Translations under genes and position numbers: made by a program
Notes under the pieces: model-generated
Told to the model about the DNA's origin: nothing
The model's input: only the letters and a program-made list of their open reading frames with translations
Databases searched by the model: none
Source of the DNA: Utricularia gibba
Taxonomy: Eukaryota > Streptophyta > Magnoliopsida > Lamiales > Lentibulariaceae
NCBI GenBank assembly: GCA_002189035.1
Contig: NEEC01000013.1
Coordinates: 558,001 to 622,000, forward strand
Reading direction: 5' to 3'
DNA length: 64,000 nucleotides
Part shown: positions 34,580 to 47,160 of the stretch, piece after piece
Position numbering within the stretch: position 1 is the stretch's first letter
Layout of the letters: the number at the start of each line of letters is the position of its first letter

Positions 34580-37150
34580 CTCATGTTGGAAAGTTCCCTC
34601 CATGCTCTCATTGCAAAAAAAACCAATCATAAAGAGAATGTTTCTATAGGCTGAGTGCCTTTTGTGACAAGTGTAGAACCCTTGGACATGTGTCTAGAGT
34701 ATGCAAACACTCTCAAAAGGCTACAATGGTGCAAGAAATCGAACAAGATGTTCAGCATGATGAAATTCCATCTGATGCTGCCCCTGTGACTTAAGTGAAG
34801 TTCACTTGTGCCATGGCTTATCTTAATGAAGACTTCAGTGATTCATGACCAGATGGAAAATATGTACAGTTGAAGTGCTCGATTTCAAATACTTCAAAAA
34901 TAAAATTTTAAAGTCAATTGAAGTACGTAACAATTGGTGATTGGATAGTGGTTGTACATCCCATATCACAGGAAATAGGGACTTTTAAAGTTCCTTAGAT
35001 ATGACTTGGCTCAAGGAGCATTCCCTCACTAAATGGAAGTTTCTCTTTTCTTACATTTTTTGATGAAATTAGTGGATTTTGCAGGGTGTTTTTCCTACGG
35101 ACTAAGAATGCCACATTCGGAGCATTCAAATATTTCCAAGCTGAAGTGGAAAATCGCTTTGGGATCAAGATCAAGAACCAGGATAATGGTTGTGAGTTTT
35201 GTTCAACTTCCTTTATACTTCATCTGAAAATTAATGGAATCATTCATCAGTTGACCGTTCCATACAATCTTGAACAAAATAGTGTAGCTGAATGCAAAAA
35301 CAGGACAATGACGAACATGACCAGATGTACGTTACTTGAGAAACAACTTCCAAAATCGTTATGGGCAGAAGCTATAAATACTCAGTGTATTTACCAAATA
35401 GACTCCCCACAAAGATTGCATTGTATCAGACCTCATATGAAACCTAACATGGCTCTTAACCCTCACCAAGAAACCTTAGAGTATTTGGTAGTATTTGTTA
35501 TGCTCATGTTCTTGAAGGCAAACGAGATAAATTATCAGACATATTTGGGATATGTATTTTTGAAGGGCAGACTTGCAAAGGCTACTGGGTGTTGAATCCT
35601 TACACCTTGAAAGTCACGGTTGCTCACAACACCAAAGTGAATGAATAAATAAAATGGGATTGGACTAATAAATGCCTAGTGCATGATGCCTTTAGTGCAT
35701 TCGAAAGTCTCAAGAAAAGCAGACGTTTCGTATGGTTGAACATGATGCATAAGCTACTCAAAGGACTAGATCCCCACATGACATTTAACATCAATGTGGT
35801 ACTGTTGTATATGAGCCAAAATCAACCACTGATGTTGCGTCATATTTCAATTTATTTGAGTCAATTTCATTGATAGAGTATTAGGATTATGTGAACTAAA
35901 ATAGGAAAAATACCAAAACATGCATTGATCAAGTTATTTTCGGTAAAAATGCGACTTGAGCCATTTTTCCCTTAGTCCAAGTGCAAGGTGGTTTTATTGT
36001 TCTTCCCACCCCGTGTACGTTGGGTCCATTTGGGTTGGATTGCATTATCCAACTAGTTTGCGAAGTTGTCATCAGCATAGAGGCAAAACTTAAATTAAAG
36101 GTCTGAATGTTGAGGAAGGATAAGGAAGGTTGGTATAAAATAACAAAAAGATCACAACACATGCAACGAACTATGGCTGGCGCATGAGACTAGAGTGAAT
36201 AAAAAAAGGAAAAGATCTACTACCTATATAATTCCTTTCTCTCCAAAATATCACAAAAGTAATGAACCTACCAATCAACCAATGAGAGAATTCTTCTGTT
36301 TCAAAAAGATTTTTCTCCCCAAAGAGCGTTTTTGTGGTTAGAGTGGGAGAGAAGATGAAGGAGAGGCGTTGTAGTGTGATAGTGAAACTAATCTCATACG
36401 TCATAAGTGTAGCTAAAATCTGAATGATCCACAAGGAGGCCTTGGAATTTGTAGTTTAGGAAGAAGAAGGCAAGGAGAACTTAGAACTAGAGAATAAAAC
36501 AAACATTTTATTTTTCTCGCAAATCTTATTTCTTGCATCATATTTCATGAACATGCGCACTATTTCCATTTCATCTTTTCAATGTTCAATTTGTTCAAAT
36601 GCTTTCATCATATAATTTACATACTCTGGTATCTAAAAAGTACTTTTACATTAGGAACCATTAAAAGTTTTTATTTACATACTACTGTTATCTACTTGTA
36701 TTTAGATTACGCATCAAACAACCAACTAGAAACTATTTGATCTCTATGGATCGACCTAGACTTACTACTGCTACATTAATTTCTTTGTGAATGAAATGTG
36801 GTTTGTTTGTTTAGTTTACTAATTATTTTTTATGGGCAAAACCTTTTGACTTGCGACATTTATGGAATTTTCTATCCATCAATCACTCAAGCTTATGAAT
36901 GATGAGGCAACTCTAATCATGTGTGATAATAAATCTACCAATGCCATGATACATATCCTGTCTTCCATGGCCGCACCAAACATATCAAAGTGCATTATAA
37001 TGCAATTAAGGAAGCTGTTTGTGAGCAAGATGTAGATATTCAACTCATCCCAAGTGAAGAGCAGCTTGCTGATGCTTTCACAAAAGTACTACCAAAGGAC
37101 TGCTTTGAAACTCTCAGAAGAAAGCTTGGGGTGATTGACGGTGCATCCTT
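34580..37150 (+). pseudogene. Ty1/copia gag-pol remnant without reverse transcriptase
   Basis: Plus-strand blocks in order: two gag zinc knuckles (the first mutated, with a stop; the second CDKCRTLGHVSRVC intact, about 34660-34715); the protease active site LDSGCTSHITGNRDF (34945-34990); integrase core with KNATFGAFKYF, the QDNG Asp and the QNSVAECKNRT Glu (35095-35330), then LNPHQETLEYL and GYVFLKGR; and finally RNase H with CDNKSTNAM, SEEQLADAFTK and LRRKLGV (36930-37140). The RT core is absent, replaced by 35890-36870. Frameshifts lie in integrase and RNase H. Confidence 0.85.
35890..36870. other. Foreign segment replacing the copia RT region
   Basis: About 1 kb with no copia similarity between the integrase and RNase H blocks. 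Part of 36640-36860 has LTR-like style, but no terminal repeat or target duplication was recognised. Confidence 0.4.
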
Positions 37151-37632
37151 CATGGGAGCATGATGAAGATAGAAGAACAAAGTTTGTCATGTGTCCCACT
37201 TACTAAATTGGGACAATGATTATTAACTAGTCTAGTTCTTGGGTGTATTTCACCCAGTCAAATATCAATTTCCCTTTTCTTCTAGACATTGCAAAGCCCT
37301 AAAGTCTATGATTTTCAACCTTTTGTATTTGAGAAAATCGGTGCAATTGTTTGTTTCCGCCTTTCGACTACATCGTTGCTTCAACACCTGCAAGGAAACC
37401 AAATAAATCTTGGCAACTATTATTTCTTTCATCATGTTTATCAACAATAGAAGACTTACCCTAACTAGCTTTGCATGTTTGGAATGGAATGATGAAAGAT
37501 AAACTTGTATTGACTCATTGACCACATGGATTTCATTAGTTTCTAAGACATTGAAGTAAGTTCGACAAGTATAATTGCAAATCACACATCAATGAAAAAT
37601 TCATCTTACCATAGTGTTTGTCCATAGCTTCA
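37151..37632. other. No gene seen
   Basis: The 3' flank of the copia remnant up to the LTR at 37633. Minus-strand open frame 37265-37585 has no recognisable domain. Confidence 0.4.
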
Positions 37633-38715
37633 TGATAACACATATTTTTGAGTGATTGAGTATAGGAAATGACTCATATTGTTCTATAAAAATTAAGTTT
37701 TACTGCTTAGTTCTATATTTTCGTGCATAGTACCGTAGTTGTGTTATTTTAGTCTTAGTTTGGACTAAATCATAGATTTAGTCCCAACCTTTTAAGAGTT
37801 TTCTCTAAGCAATGCAGTATAGGTCGCAACACCAATCCCAAGGAGCCGGATATGAATAGCATAGAGGCAAAGGATGAGGCAAAAGTCAAAAAAGGATTAC
37901 ACACAAAATCTAAGGAAGGAAAAAGTGGAATTTTTGACAAAAAGGGGGACAGAATGGAGAGATAAAAATATCTCCCTCATTGGAGACACATGACACTTTT
38001 TTTTTCTGGAGAATGTTTCTGGGGGTTGAAGGAGGAAGACGAACCAGAAATGAAGATGATGTTTAAAGACTCTTTTCTGTTTCCAAGGAACATTACTCCT
38101 AATTAAGAGTAGTTAACGACATTTCTAGCTTTCTATTGAACTTTTAGATTCCCTGCTTGTTTATTTTCTGAGAGTTGACTGTTAGATGAGTACAATGTGG
38201 ATGATATTTTCTTTTCTATTTTTGTTTATCTTAAGCATGAGTGGCTAACTACTTAGGGGTGCCTTGGGGTGAAAAGGGGAGAAATGTGTTACTCAATCTT
38301 TAAACCTAATCAACCATAAGTCATGTCACTTCCTTAACAAACCAGTATAGATCCAGGAGGGGGAAAGATTAGGGGAAGGATTATGATCTATGTGAGCTTG
38401 TTTAGTGATAAGCATACATCCCTTCGGAGTCCCAAAGCATCACCCATTTCATCTCAGAAACAGCCGAGTTCCAAAGCTTGATACTTTTCTTTACTATATT
38501 CCATCGTAGCTTTGTCTTAGTCCTAGTTAAGACCAAATTTACCAACATGACATTGATTTCATGCATTGACTTTAACATGGCAAGCACCTGCTCTTCGTGT
38601 TCAACCCTAATCACTATGCTCATAATTGTATTATGCTTGAATGTGTGTTAAGTTATAAATTTATTTGATAGGGGAAAATTGCAATTTAACGATGTTGCTA
38701 ATTTTTCGTTTATCA
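37633..38715 (+). mobile_element. 5' LTR of an Athila-like Ty3/gypsy element
   Basis: Starts TGATAACACATATTTTTGAG and ends TTTTTCGTTTATCA (1083 bp). It is followed at once by a primer-binding-like sequence and gag. Relative to the 682-bp solo LTR it carries extra central sequence (37830-38330), also found at 43009-43345 and 60214-61374. Confidence 0.9.
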
Positions 38716-38718
38716 AAT

Positions 38719-38736
38719 TGATGCCGTTGACGAAGA
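38719..38736 (+). promoter_or_regulatory. Degenerate primer-binding site
   Basis: TGATGCCGTTGACGAAGA resembles the TGGCGCCGTTGCCGGGGA site of Athila-type elements, which I recall as matching the tRNA-Asp 3' end. It lies 3 bp after the LTR and has several substitutions. Confidence 0.6.
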
Positions 38737-38744
38737 GCGGTGTT

Positions 38745-39990
38745 TTGTGATTCGGTTGATGCATTTGCGTTCTTCTGGTGTAGATGATCTTGTTTTCTAT
38801 CCAGAAATTGAGAGAGCTATCAGCAAGAACCGCACAAGAGTGAGAGAAGCAGCAAGGTTGAGCTGACTCCCTACTATAACTCAAATTGATTTTATCATGG
38901 AAGAATAGGAGAAGTCCTTGAATGAACTTGATGCAGCTGACCATACGTACAGGGGGCTGTGTATCAGGTTTTTTGATGACACAGCCAATGAATTAAAGCC
39001 TGCTATGATTGATTTTCTGCCTAAGTACTATGAAAAGGTAGGAGGAAACCCACATGAACATCTTGATAATGTCATTGCTGTTTGCACCTTGGAATCGTGG
39101 TATGTGAATTGTTTAATGTTTGGGGCATTGATTTTATGGGGCCATTCCCCACTTCTGCAGGCTATAACTTTATTTTATTGGCTGTTGATTACGTCTCAAA
39201 GCGGATTAAAGCCATTCCCGCAAGAACAAATGAAGCCAAGATAGTCATTAATTTTTTGCATAACAAAATTTTTGTGCGATATGGAACTCCTAAGGTATTG
39301 ATTAGTGACAGAGGTACGCACTTTTATAATCAAACCGTGAAAAATGTCTTGAAGTAGCTCGACGTTTGGTACAAGCCATCAACACCATACCATCCGAAAA
39401 CAAATAGGCAAACGAAGGTATCAAACATGGAGACTAAACAAATTTTGGAGAAAGTTGAGAACCCGAACAAGAAGAACTGGAGTCTGAGACTAATTGGGAC
39501 CTCTCCATTCAAGTTAGTTTATGGAAAACCTTGCAGGTTAACAGCTACATTAGAGCATAAGGCCTGGTGGGCAGTGAAGAGGCTGAACCTTAATGAAAGT
39601 CTCAGTGCAAGTCAAAGAAAGTTACAACTCTCAGAACTAGAGGAGCTGAGAAATGATGCCTACGAAAGCTCAAAGTTATTCAAAGATAGGAGTTAAAAGT
39701 ATCACGACAAGCATATTTGCAAGAGGTCCTTTGAAGTTGGTCACAAAATTTTGTTGTTTCAATTCAGGCTGAAATTACATCCAGGGAAACTAAAATCTCA
39801 TTGGATTGGACCATTTGTAGTGAAAAAAGTTTTCCCAAATGGAACAGTGGAGGTTTCTAATGGAAAGACTAATACAAGTTTTATTGTGAATGCACATAGG
39901 TTTAAGACTTTTTATGAAAATCTTGAAAACAAATTGGCTGAAGTTGAAGTTCTTGTCCTAAGGGAAACGGAAACAACATAGAGCCTGCTG
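38745..39990 (+). pseudogene. Athila-like gag joined to integrase by an internal deletion
   Basis: 38750-39080 reads a gag-like start (RSSGVDDLVFYPEIERAISK, a stop, then AADHTYRGLCIRFFDD and [13 protein letters not shown]). At about 39085 it switches directly to integrase: [42 protein letters not shown], a stop at 39356, STPYHPKTNRQTKVSN, then LVYGKPCRLTATLEHKAWWA and the C-terminal KLHPGKLKSHWIGPFVVKKV (to 39980). Protease, RT and RNase H are missing. The third catalytic residue, Glu in the usual GQAEVSN, reads Lys. The element could not transpose itself. Confidence 0.85.
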
Positions 39991-40329
39991 AAAGTCTAGT
40001 CCAGGACTGAAAATAGGGACGCTCTTGGAAGGGAACCCAAGTTTCATTTCAATAGTTTTTATATTTATTTTCACGCCCTTTTACTTTTGCACTTTCAGAC
40101 TTAGCTAGGAGTTAGTTTGGAGAATTTATGTTGTGTTCCTGTTGCAAAATGGGGGAGTTATATTGTAGTTACAGACAAGGAACGTATAGGGGTCGTGAGT
40201 AATTGTCAGAATTTTACAAAATTGCCCTTAAACCCTCAGTGAATTTGGGGGTAAATTCCCCTGTAACGTTCATTAAGTTTCAAAATTTTTCAGTGTTCTT
40301 GACAATTCCAGAGAGGATAGCCCACAAGA

Positions 40330-42172
40330 TGCCTGCAAAGCGCCAACACCATAGCACTGTCGCAACAAAACCCAGCAAGAAAGCCGCAGTTGAGAGCAGT
40401 AAGCGCAAGAAAACTAGGGAGGATATTGGAATTGCTCTTACCCAAGAACAAAACAAGGTTGGGAATGCTTGAGAAGAACAGTTTCAGGGAGTTGATGTTT
40501 TTTTGCATGCTGCACATTTGGTGGAGCTCTCTCTCAAGAAACAAATGAATAACCTATGGTAGAGAGGAGGAGTCCACGGCTGAAAGGGAAAGAAAAATTG
40601 GTTGGTGAAGATGCACCTATTGAGCCACCCAAGATAGTATATCAAAAAAAGAAAAAGTGGAGGAAGGCTCAAAAGAAAGAGAAGGAGACCACCATGCAGA
40701 TAGGTGCTGTAATAGCAGAAACAAGGGTGGAAGAAGAGGTCGAACCTGAGACAGAAATTACACCAGCAAAGGTGGAGGAAGTCCCAGAAATTGCAGAGCA
40801 AGCAACTGAAGAAAAGGAAACAGAGGCTGGAGAAGCAAAACAAGTTCTAAAAGAAGATAAGGAGCCAACCACACGTACTGCTACAGTAGCAGAGGAGGAA
40901 GAGAATCACCAGAACCTGGTTGCAAAGAGGATGAGGAGCAAAACAAAGAAGCAGTAGGAACCCGAACCATAAATAGAGGAGTTGGAGAAAAATGCCATCG
41001 AGGAGGAGGAACAGGTGGAGAAAGAAAATGAGAAAATTTTTTACCTAACCTTGTCCCGTTGTTTTTTAGTTCAGGTAGACATGAAGAGGAAGAGAAGGGG
41101 AAATCAAAACGAAGAATGACCAATAAGGGCATTCCTTATTTTAAGCAGCATGTAGAGACACTAAACCTGAAGTATCTTCAGTTTGAGGGTGAAGAATTCA
41201 CCACCAGGTATAATCAGGTAAAAGGGACAAAGGTGATACCTTGCCGCATCATAGATTATGAGATATTGGTGGAATTGAGAATAGTTACTGAAGTCTATTC
41301 AATGCTAGAAAATTCTGGGCTGCTTATTTTGTGTGAATTGAATTATCCTTCCTACATTGAACTTATATATGAATTTGCTTCCACGTTCTGTTATGAAAAA
41401 CTAGAAACAGTGATTACACTAAGAGCAATTACATTTTAAATTGTTAGGAAAAGAATTTTCCCTCTCAATTGCTGAATGGTGTGTAACCTTAGGATTCTGT
41501 TTTGAGCAGCATGTTGACTCAAATGCGTTTGCCACCTCCTTATTTGATTATCTTGATGATTTCAATGCTGAGGAAGTGTATAAGGTGTTAACTAGTCAGC
41601 ATGTTATAGAGTTTAAACCTAAGGGTACAAAGGCTGATTTGTTTACAAAACCTACTGCATGATATGTCCATTTGCTGATTTATGTTGTGCTATTTGGAAG
41701 AGCCATAGGATTCAATATGTTATATAAACGTGAATTATTTGATATGTGGTGTTTGTTGTACAAGAAATCATTGAATTTAGGTGCAATGTTAGCAGAACAA
41801 ATGAACAGGGACTATAGGCGATGCAGCAACAACCATCTCGGGTTTGGTAATGTAATTAATCTTCTTGCTCAAAGACTGTGTGCTCATCGAATTTCTAAGC
41901 TATAATATTTTCATGTGGAGACAAAAATATTCCCTTTGAATGCTCATTTTCTTAAAACCGCTGGATTAATCCAAACTAGGGAGAGTGGTTTTGTGTTTAA
42001 ACCTCTAGCAGGAATTTGCAGCAATTTACCTGCACAAAAAGTAAAAACAGGGACCTCTCACCAAGGACCAAACAAAGTGAAGGAAGGAAAGGACTGCTAC
42101 TGCAAGGAAAAAATGGATATGATATATGACAGGCTTGGGGATTTGCTAAGGGAAGTGAAGGAGTTGAAATAG
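40330..42172 (+). pseudogene. Athila-type third ORF (env-position gene), decayed
   Basis: Begins MPAKRQHHSTVATKPSKKAA, with basic and then Glu-rich low-complexity stretches (VERRSPRLKGKEK at 40556; the Glu-rich region to about 40930). It continues with KGIPYFKQHVETLNLKYLQF, MLENSGLLILCELNYPSYIE, ITFKLLGKEFSLSIAEWCVT (41430-41475) and a tail ending MDMIYDRLGDLLREVKELK (42170). Similarity is to the ORF found 3' of integrase in Athila-like elements, whose function is unsettled. No signal peptide or clear membrane segment is seen. There are two or three frame breaks. Confidence 0.7.
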
Positions 42173-43008
42173 GGAATGAAGGACTCCTCCCTGATCAAGT
42201 AACATCGCTGCATTGCTTGAGCTTTATTTTTATTTTTATTTTTATTTTTATTTTTTTGACGTTAGTCTAAGTTAGGAATAATTTAGTAAAGCAATGTTAG
42301 GGTCAGGACAATTTTGTGAGTGGTTGAGGAATTTTCTTACAAGCATAGGATGTTTTTCATGATGCACGAAATACATGAATTTTGTCATGGCCATTTATGA
42401 ACCAGTGAGCATATTTTCTTTCGATTATTTTCATGAGGTAGCACACATGTTCAATGTAGTCGGATTGGTGCTTTCAAGATTTTTTTTTTAAGTAAATTTG
42501 CATGTGTTGATCTTTCATGGAAGATTGGTTGTCACGAAATCCATAGACAGCAAAAACAAAGGAGTTAGAAAGGATCATCACCAGAAAGCGATGTGACCCA
42601 CATCTTGAAAAATAACACACTACAAAAGAGCGTGTGTAGACGGCAGAGCAAAGAGCACAAGGAAGTTATGAGAAAAACTTAGGGGAGTAGATGGATCCCC
42701 TGGAGGAATAAGGAGGAGAGTGCATTGCCCACACTCACATATAAAGAGGGGAAGCAACAGTTACTTGAGTTGAACTCTAAATTTTCCCTAGTCTCGATCT
42801 CTCTAGGAAAAAGAATAGGAAAGAGAATGAAAAAAAAGGAGAGGAAAAATAGTAGTGACAACTAGCATTCTTTGAAGGTAAGCATATGCTATTTTTACTC
42901 ATTTAATTTTCGAATGCACCTTTCAGGATGAAACTGTCATGTATACTTGAGTGACACCCTCACATGCACACTGGCAGCATTGCAATTCATGCATTTTGAG
43001 CTAAATGT
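42173..43008. other. Athila 3' non-coding region; boundary with 3' LTR unclear
   Basis: Contains a (TTTTA)n microsatellite at 42223-42257 and no open frame of interest. The 5' part of the expected 3' LTR (TGATAACAC...) is not found. Confidence 0.45.
42223..42257 (+). repeat. (TTTTA)n microsatellite
   Basis: About six units of TTTTA just past the end of the Athila third ORF. Confidence 0.9.
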
Positions 43009-43345
43009 TAAGGAGGAAGACAAACCAAGAACGAAGCTGATGTTTGAAGACTATTTTCTGTTTTCAAGGAATATTACTCTTAGCTAGAAGTAGCTAACGA
43101 CATTTCAAGCTTTTTGTTGAACTCTTAGATTCCCTGGTTGTTTATTTTCTGATAGTCGACTGTGAGATGAGTACAATGTGGATGATGTTTTCTTTTCTAT
43201 TTTTGTTTATCTTAAGCATGAGTGGCTAACTACTTAGGGGTGCCTTGGGGAGAAAAGGGGAGAAATGTGCTAATCAATCTTTAGATTTAATTAACCATAA
43301 GTCACGTCATTTCCTTACAAACCAGGATAGATCCAAGAGGGGGAT
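43009..43345 (+). mobile_element. Partial 3' LTR of the Athila-like element
   Basis: Closely follows 38025-38360 of the 5' LTR ('TTAAGCATGAGTGGCTAACT', 'ACTTAGGGGTGCCTTGGGG') and stops abruptly at 43345, where copia sequence begins. Confidence 0.8.
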
Positions 43346-43429
43346 TCCCATCGTTTTCTACTACCCTCCACACTTGCCGAGAGTTGTGTTCTAAAAAATA
43401 GAAATGACTTATTATTACTCATATAAACC

Positions 43430-44720
43430 TGACCAAGGTGTTTCTCCTCTCATAAGTTGGATTCCCATCATTGCCGTTTGCTTATCGACATTAACCTATT
43501 TCCCTCAAGGATTCTTTATTGGGTTTGATATTGAATCCCTCTAATATAGTAGGTCATGTATGATATTGAATGCCATAAACAACCGTGCCTTTGAAATATC
43601 TCAATAATCACTTCATAGCTACCTGCTCAATGACTTTCATCTGGTTTTTATGTGTATATATTGAATCTACCAATTTTTCACACTATGACAAGTTGGGTAT
43701 GATTCATTAGATACATCACACTTCCCATAATTTGAGCATATTTACTCTGGGACACAAGATCATTTTTATTTTTTTTTAAGCAAATATTTGTATCATACAA
43801 AGTCCGAGTTGGTTTCACATCATGAAAACCAAACTATTCTAAGAATTTCTCAGTATAATGACATTGAGTCAAGAGAAACCCTTCCTTGTTTCTCATGATT
43901 TTGACTCCCACTATCTAGTTAGCGTCACACATATCCTTCATTTTGAATTTTGATCTAGGAATTTCTTGACCTCTAGTACAGTGTCTAGCTTTGGCGCAAA
44001 GATCTGCATATAATCTACATAAATGATTATGATCCTACATTGATCATTAATAATTTGATTCGAAGTTTGACAATGTTATGACTTTATCAAGTTTTTCATG
44101 CCACTATTTAGGTGCATGTTACAAACCATGCAGTAACATCTTCAATCGACACAGATTTTTTCGTCTCCAACTTTTGTACAACCCCTAGGCTAAAGCATGT
44201 AGATTTCTTCTCTCAATTCATCATTCAAGAATGCCTTTTTTTTTTACATTCATTTGATAAACTGCCCAATGGTGCATAGATACCATTGCAAAGTATACTT
44301 GTATGGCTAAGAATTGAACCACTTGGGAAAATGTCTCCCTTTCTTCCATTCAAGCTTTGTATTTATCCATTTTACTATTTACAAAGAACTTTTTCTTAAA
44401 GATCTATTTGATATCAATTGACTATGACCCAGGGAGTAGATCCACTACTTCCCATACATTATTCTTAGAGATCGAATCCATCTCACAATCAATAGCCTCC
44501 AAGCACAATGGAGCATAAGGGGAAGTAATCGCATCATGATAGGTGAGAGGATCTCTACTAGTGAGATTCACACAAAAGTCATCAACAAAGCCAAATTCTG
44601 TTCTCTACAATTTGCATCGTCTAAGACGCACTTCATCTAAGGGTTCACTAATTTCATTGGTTTCATTGGTAGGTGTCTCACCACCACCATCTATTTGACT
44701 TTTCACTAGAGCAAAAAACG
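43430..44720 (-). pseudogene. Ty1/copia reverse transcriptase remnant
   Basis: The minus strand reads GFVDDFCVNLTSRDPLTYHD, AIDCEMDSISKNNVWEVVDL, DIKWIFKKKF-like residues with a stop, AFLNDELREK, IIIIYVDYMQIFAPKLDTVL (about 44010), GVKIMRNKEGFLLTQCHYTE, and SQSKYAQIMGSVMYLMN (about 43720). The catalytic YVDD box reads YVDY. Many stops and frameshifts. Confidence 0.85.
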
Positions 44721-45182
44721 ACCATATATGTGTGTATGACCATACGGATTGACATGCTTCCACAAAATTAGGTGAAAATTGTCCTCAAAAGTCACAAAAC
44801 ATGTTTCCCTTCAAAAAGATCAAAGTGATATGAAAGGTATAAAATATATCTAAAAAGATTGGGAAAGTAAAATAAAAGAGATGCAAAACTGACCTAACAA
44901 AGTCATGAAAGCATAAATATAATTGAAACAAAATCACTTATTAGCAATTAGGATAACCAATGAGTGAAAACCTGAAAAACCTCTCGCATGTGTCTGCAGG
45001 CCAAGCCCACGTTTCACCTCATTTTGATCTTGAGCCTATTAGGGTTACACATATATATTTGATTTATTTCTAAGGGATTGAAAAATCATTTAGGAGAGCA
45101 AGATATATGCTTGAGGTTTTACTCTTTTCTGATTCTTAGTGTCCAATTTTCAACAATCTAAAAGAGTTATCTCAATAGATCA
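44721..45182. other. No gene seen
   Basis: AT-rich, without recognised repeat or coding signal. Confidence 0.35.
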
Positions 45183-46270
45183 TGCTGTTGTTTCCACTGA
45201 CGCCATAACCTCTGAGAACCCTATGTTGTAAATGATAAGGCTTGAGTAAAGGGGTAAGGGGTGTATAGACAAATAAATGAAATAAGGTTAAGCGATGAAC
45301 AATATAGAGAATATTCTTGGGATCGGAATCTTCCCTACCTATGTTCATCACGTCTTCACTCTACTCTAATCTTCTTGAGTACCCGGTTGCAACAGTTGGG
45401 AATTTCTTTGCAATGGGAAGATAAAAAGCCTTGCCATCATATGCTCATGGTCAAATTGTGCACATGTGTTGGAGTATTACCAATGACCCAATGAGTCTAG
45501 ATACGAGATCACTATTTGTTTATTGATCCTAATGCATGGGTACATACAAAACGTTATCTCCCTAAAATCAATAGGTCAAATAGGGCAGTAATCAGCTAAC
45601 AATGAATTTTAAATAAGAAGACAGTTACAGAAAGATTGTAACATAATCATGCAGAGACAAATGTAATCCGGTCAGATTTGAAAAAGAAATGAAGATTAAC
45701 TAATGAAATGTAGAACTTGGAGTCTCCCAGCCTAGAAACAAAAGTTTCTAGCCCCGAACGACCATACAAGCAAAAGAAAACGAAAGGAGAGTTCTAGAGA
45801 GAAGCTAGAAGAGAAATATTATATTGAGATAAAACTAAGTCTAAATTGAAAAACTAGAATTGAAAGTCCCCCTTTCTGAACTGAAACTCAACTACTTCTA
45901 TGTGAGTTTTCGTGTTCCTCTGACACTAATACGCTAATGATTTCATCTATCAGAGTCTCCCATATAACACACATCCAGGCTCATCATTAAATGTTTTTCA
46001 GACTTATGGAAATCAAGAAAATATAAGTTCGAGAAGATCTATTTTGTCACCATATGATATTCTATTTTTCACACTTCCTGCCACATGTTCTCTCCCAACA
46101 AAACTTGAACAAAACTAGATAAAAAATATTAGATAAAACAAATAAAATAAAATACTTACTATAATTTAGGTAAAATCAAAAAGTTACACTATAAGATCTT
46201 AACCAAACAACTTTGATTATATTTAGATATTAAAATATCTTAAAAGATAGTAATAAAATGACACACAACA
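45183..46270 (+). mobile_element. LTR-like element, same family as 49041-50401
   Basis: Similar from its TG start ('TTGTTTCCAC') through 'ATGTTCATCACGTCTTCACTC' to its CA end (AAAATGACACACAACA). No matching target duplication was seen, so it may belong to a larger element. Confidence 0.65.
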
Positions 46271-46589
46271 TAATCTCCCACACTTAAATCATATTTGTCC
46301 TCATGTATGAAAAAAAAATTTACAATCCATAATTGTGGCAGTACATAATGGACGATACATAACCAAGGTAACCTGTTATTCTCTCACTGCATGTATGTCT
46401 TCTATTTCTTCCCAAACTCTTCAAGTGATTTTAAGCATGCTACTTAAATAATAGAATCGGGTAAAAGACAGTTAGGGATCAATCTCTGATATTGGGCAAA
46501 CTCAAAGATAAAAAGAAAACATAGTAAGGAAGAAATACGAAAAACTGTCAAAATACTAAAACGAATAAATAGTTCATTTGATTAGGAAG
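46271..46589. other. No gene seen
   Basis: Possibly internal sequence following the LTR-like element; no primer-binding site or coding signal recognised. Confidence 0.3.
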
Positions 46590-47160
46590 GTACCTTAACG
46601 ATGGTGTGGCATGGAAGTGCCATGGTGTCTAGTTTGGAAGACAGTATGGCAATCTAGCACTCTAGATCTTGGTGGGCCAGCAAGAGGGTGGTGCATTTGT
46701 TCAAAGATGTCGGGGCGGTCATCAAAGGAACGTTATAGGATTCACCGTATGGATCTACAATAGTGTGCAGCTTTACGGTGGTCTTACTCTTCTCTTTCGC
46801 TAGGACGAAGATGGCACGGCCTCACACTTCCTTGAGGTAGCTGCACTAAAAAGGTCAATCAAATCAAGATATCATAAATGAGCCTCTACCTTGGGTGTGT
46901 TGGCAGTGAGATCCATCTTTAGGTGCATCGCGATCTTAGTAATGAGAGAGGCAAATAGAAGCACTCATCGGCTATGCGATGCCGCTTTTTTCAAGTGTGT
47001 GGCAATCCACCAGCCAAGGTTGATTGGGATCTTCTTCATCATAGCCTAGAGGAAAAATACCACCACCCTCGAGACCACACTAGTGCCCTGGTGAGTAGCA
47101 GAATAACATCCTCCAAGGACCTGTTCAACACTAATAGCGTAGGGGCCTTCGAGTGATAGG
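46590..47160 (-). pseudogene. Plant transposon-protein-like remnant
   Basis: The minus strand reads KLVAYHSKAPTLLVLNRSLE, then ALVWSRGWWYFSS, and in shifted frames NQPWLVDCHTLEK and PMSASICLSHY. The pattern is reminiscent of the unnamed ORF of Athila-like and related plant transposons ('putative plant transposon protein'). This is a weak resemblance; GC content is higher than the surroundings. Confidence 0.35.

Noticed and set aside
40290-41132. Antisense open frames opposite the Athila third ORF
   Set aside because: Mirror images of the Glu/Lys-rich coding strand (Phe/Leu/Ser-rich); the sense frame carries the family similarity.
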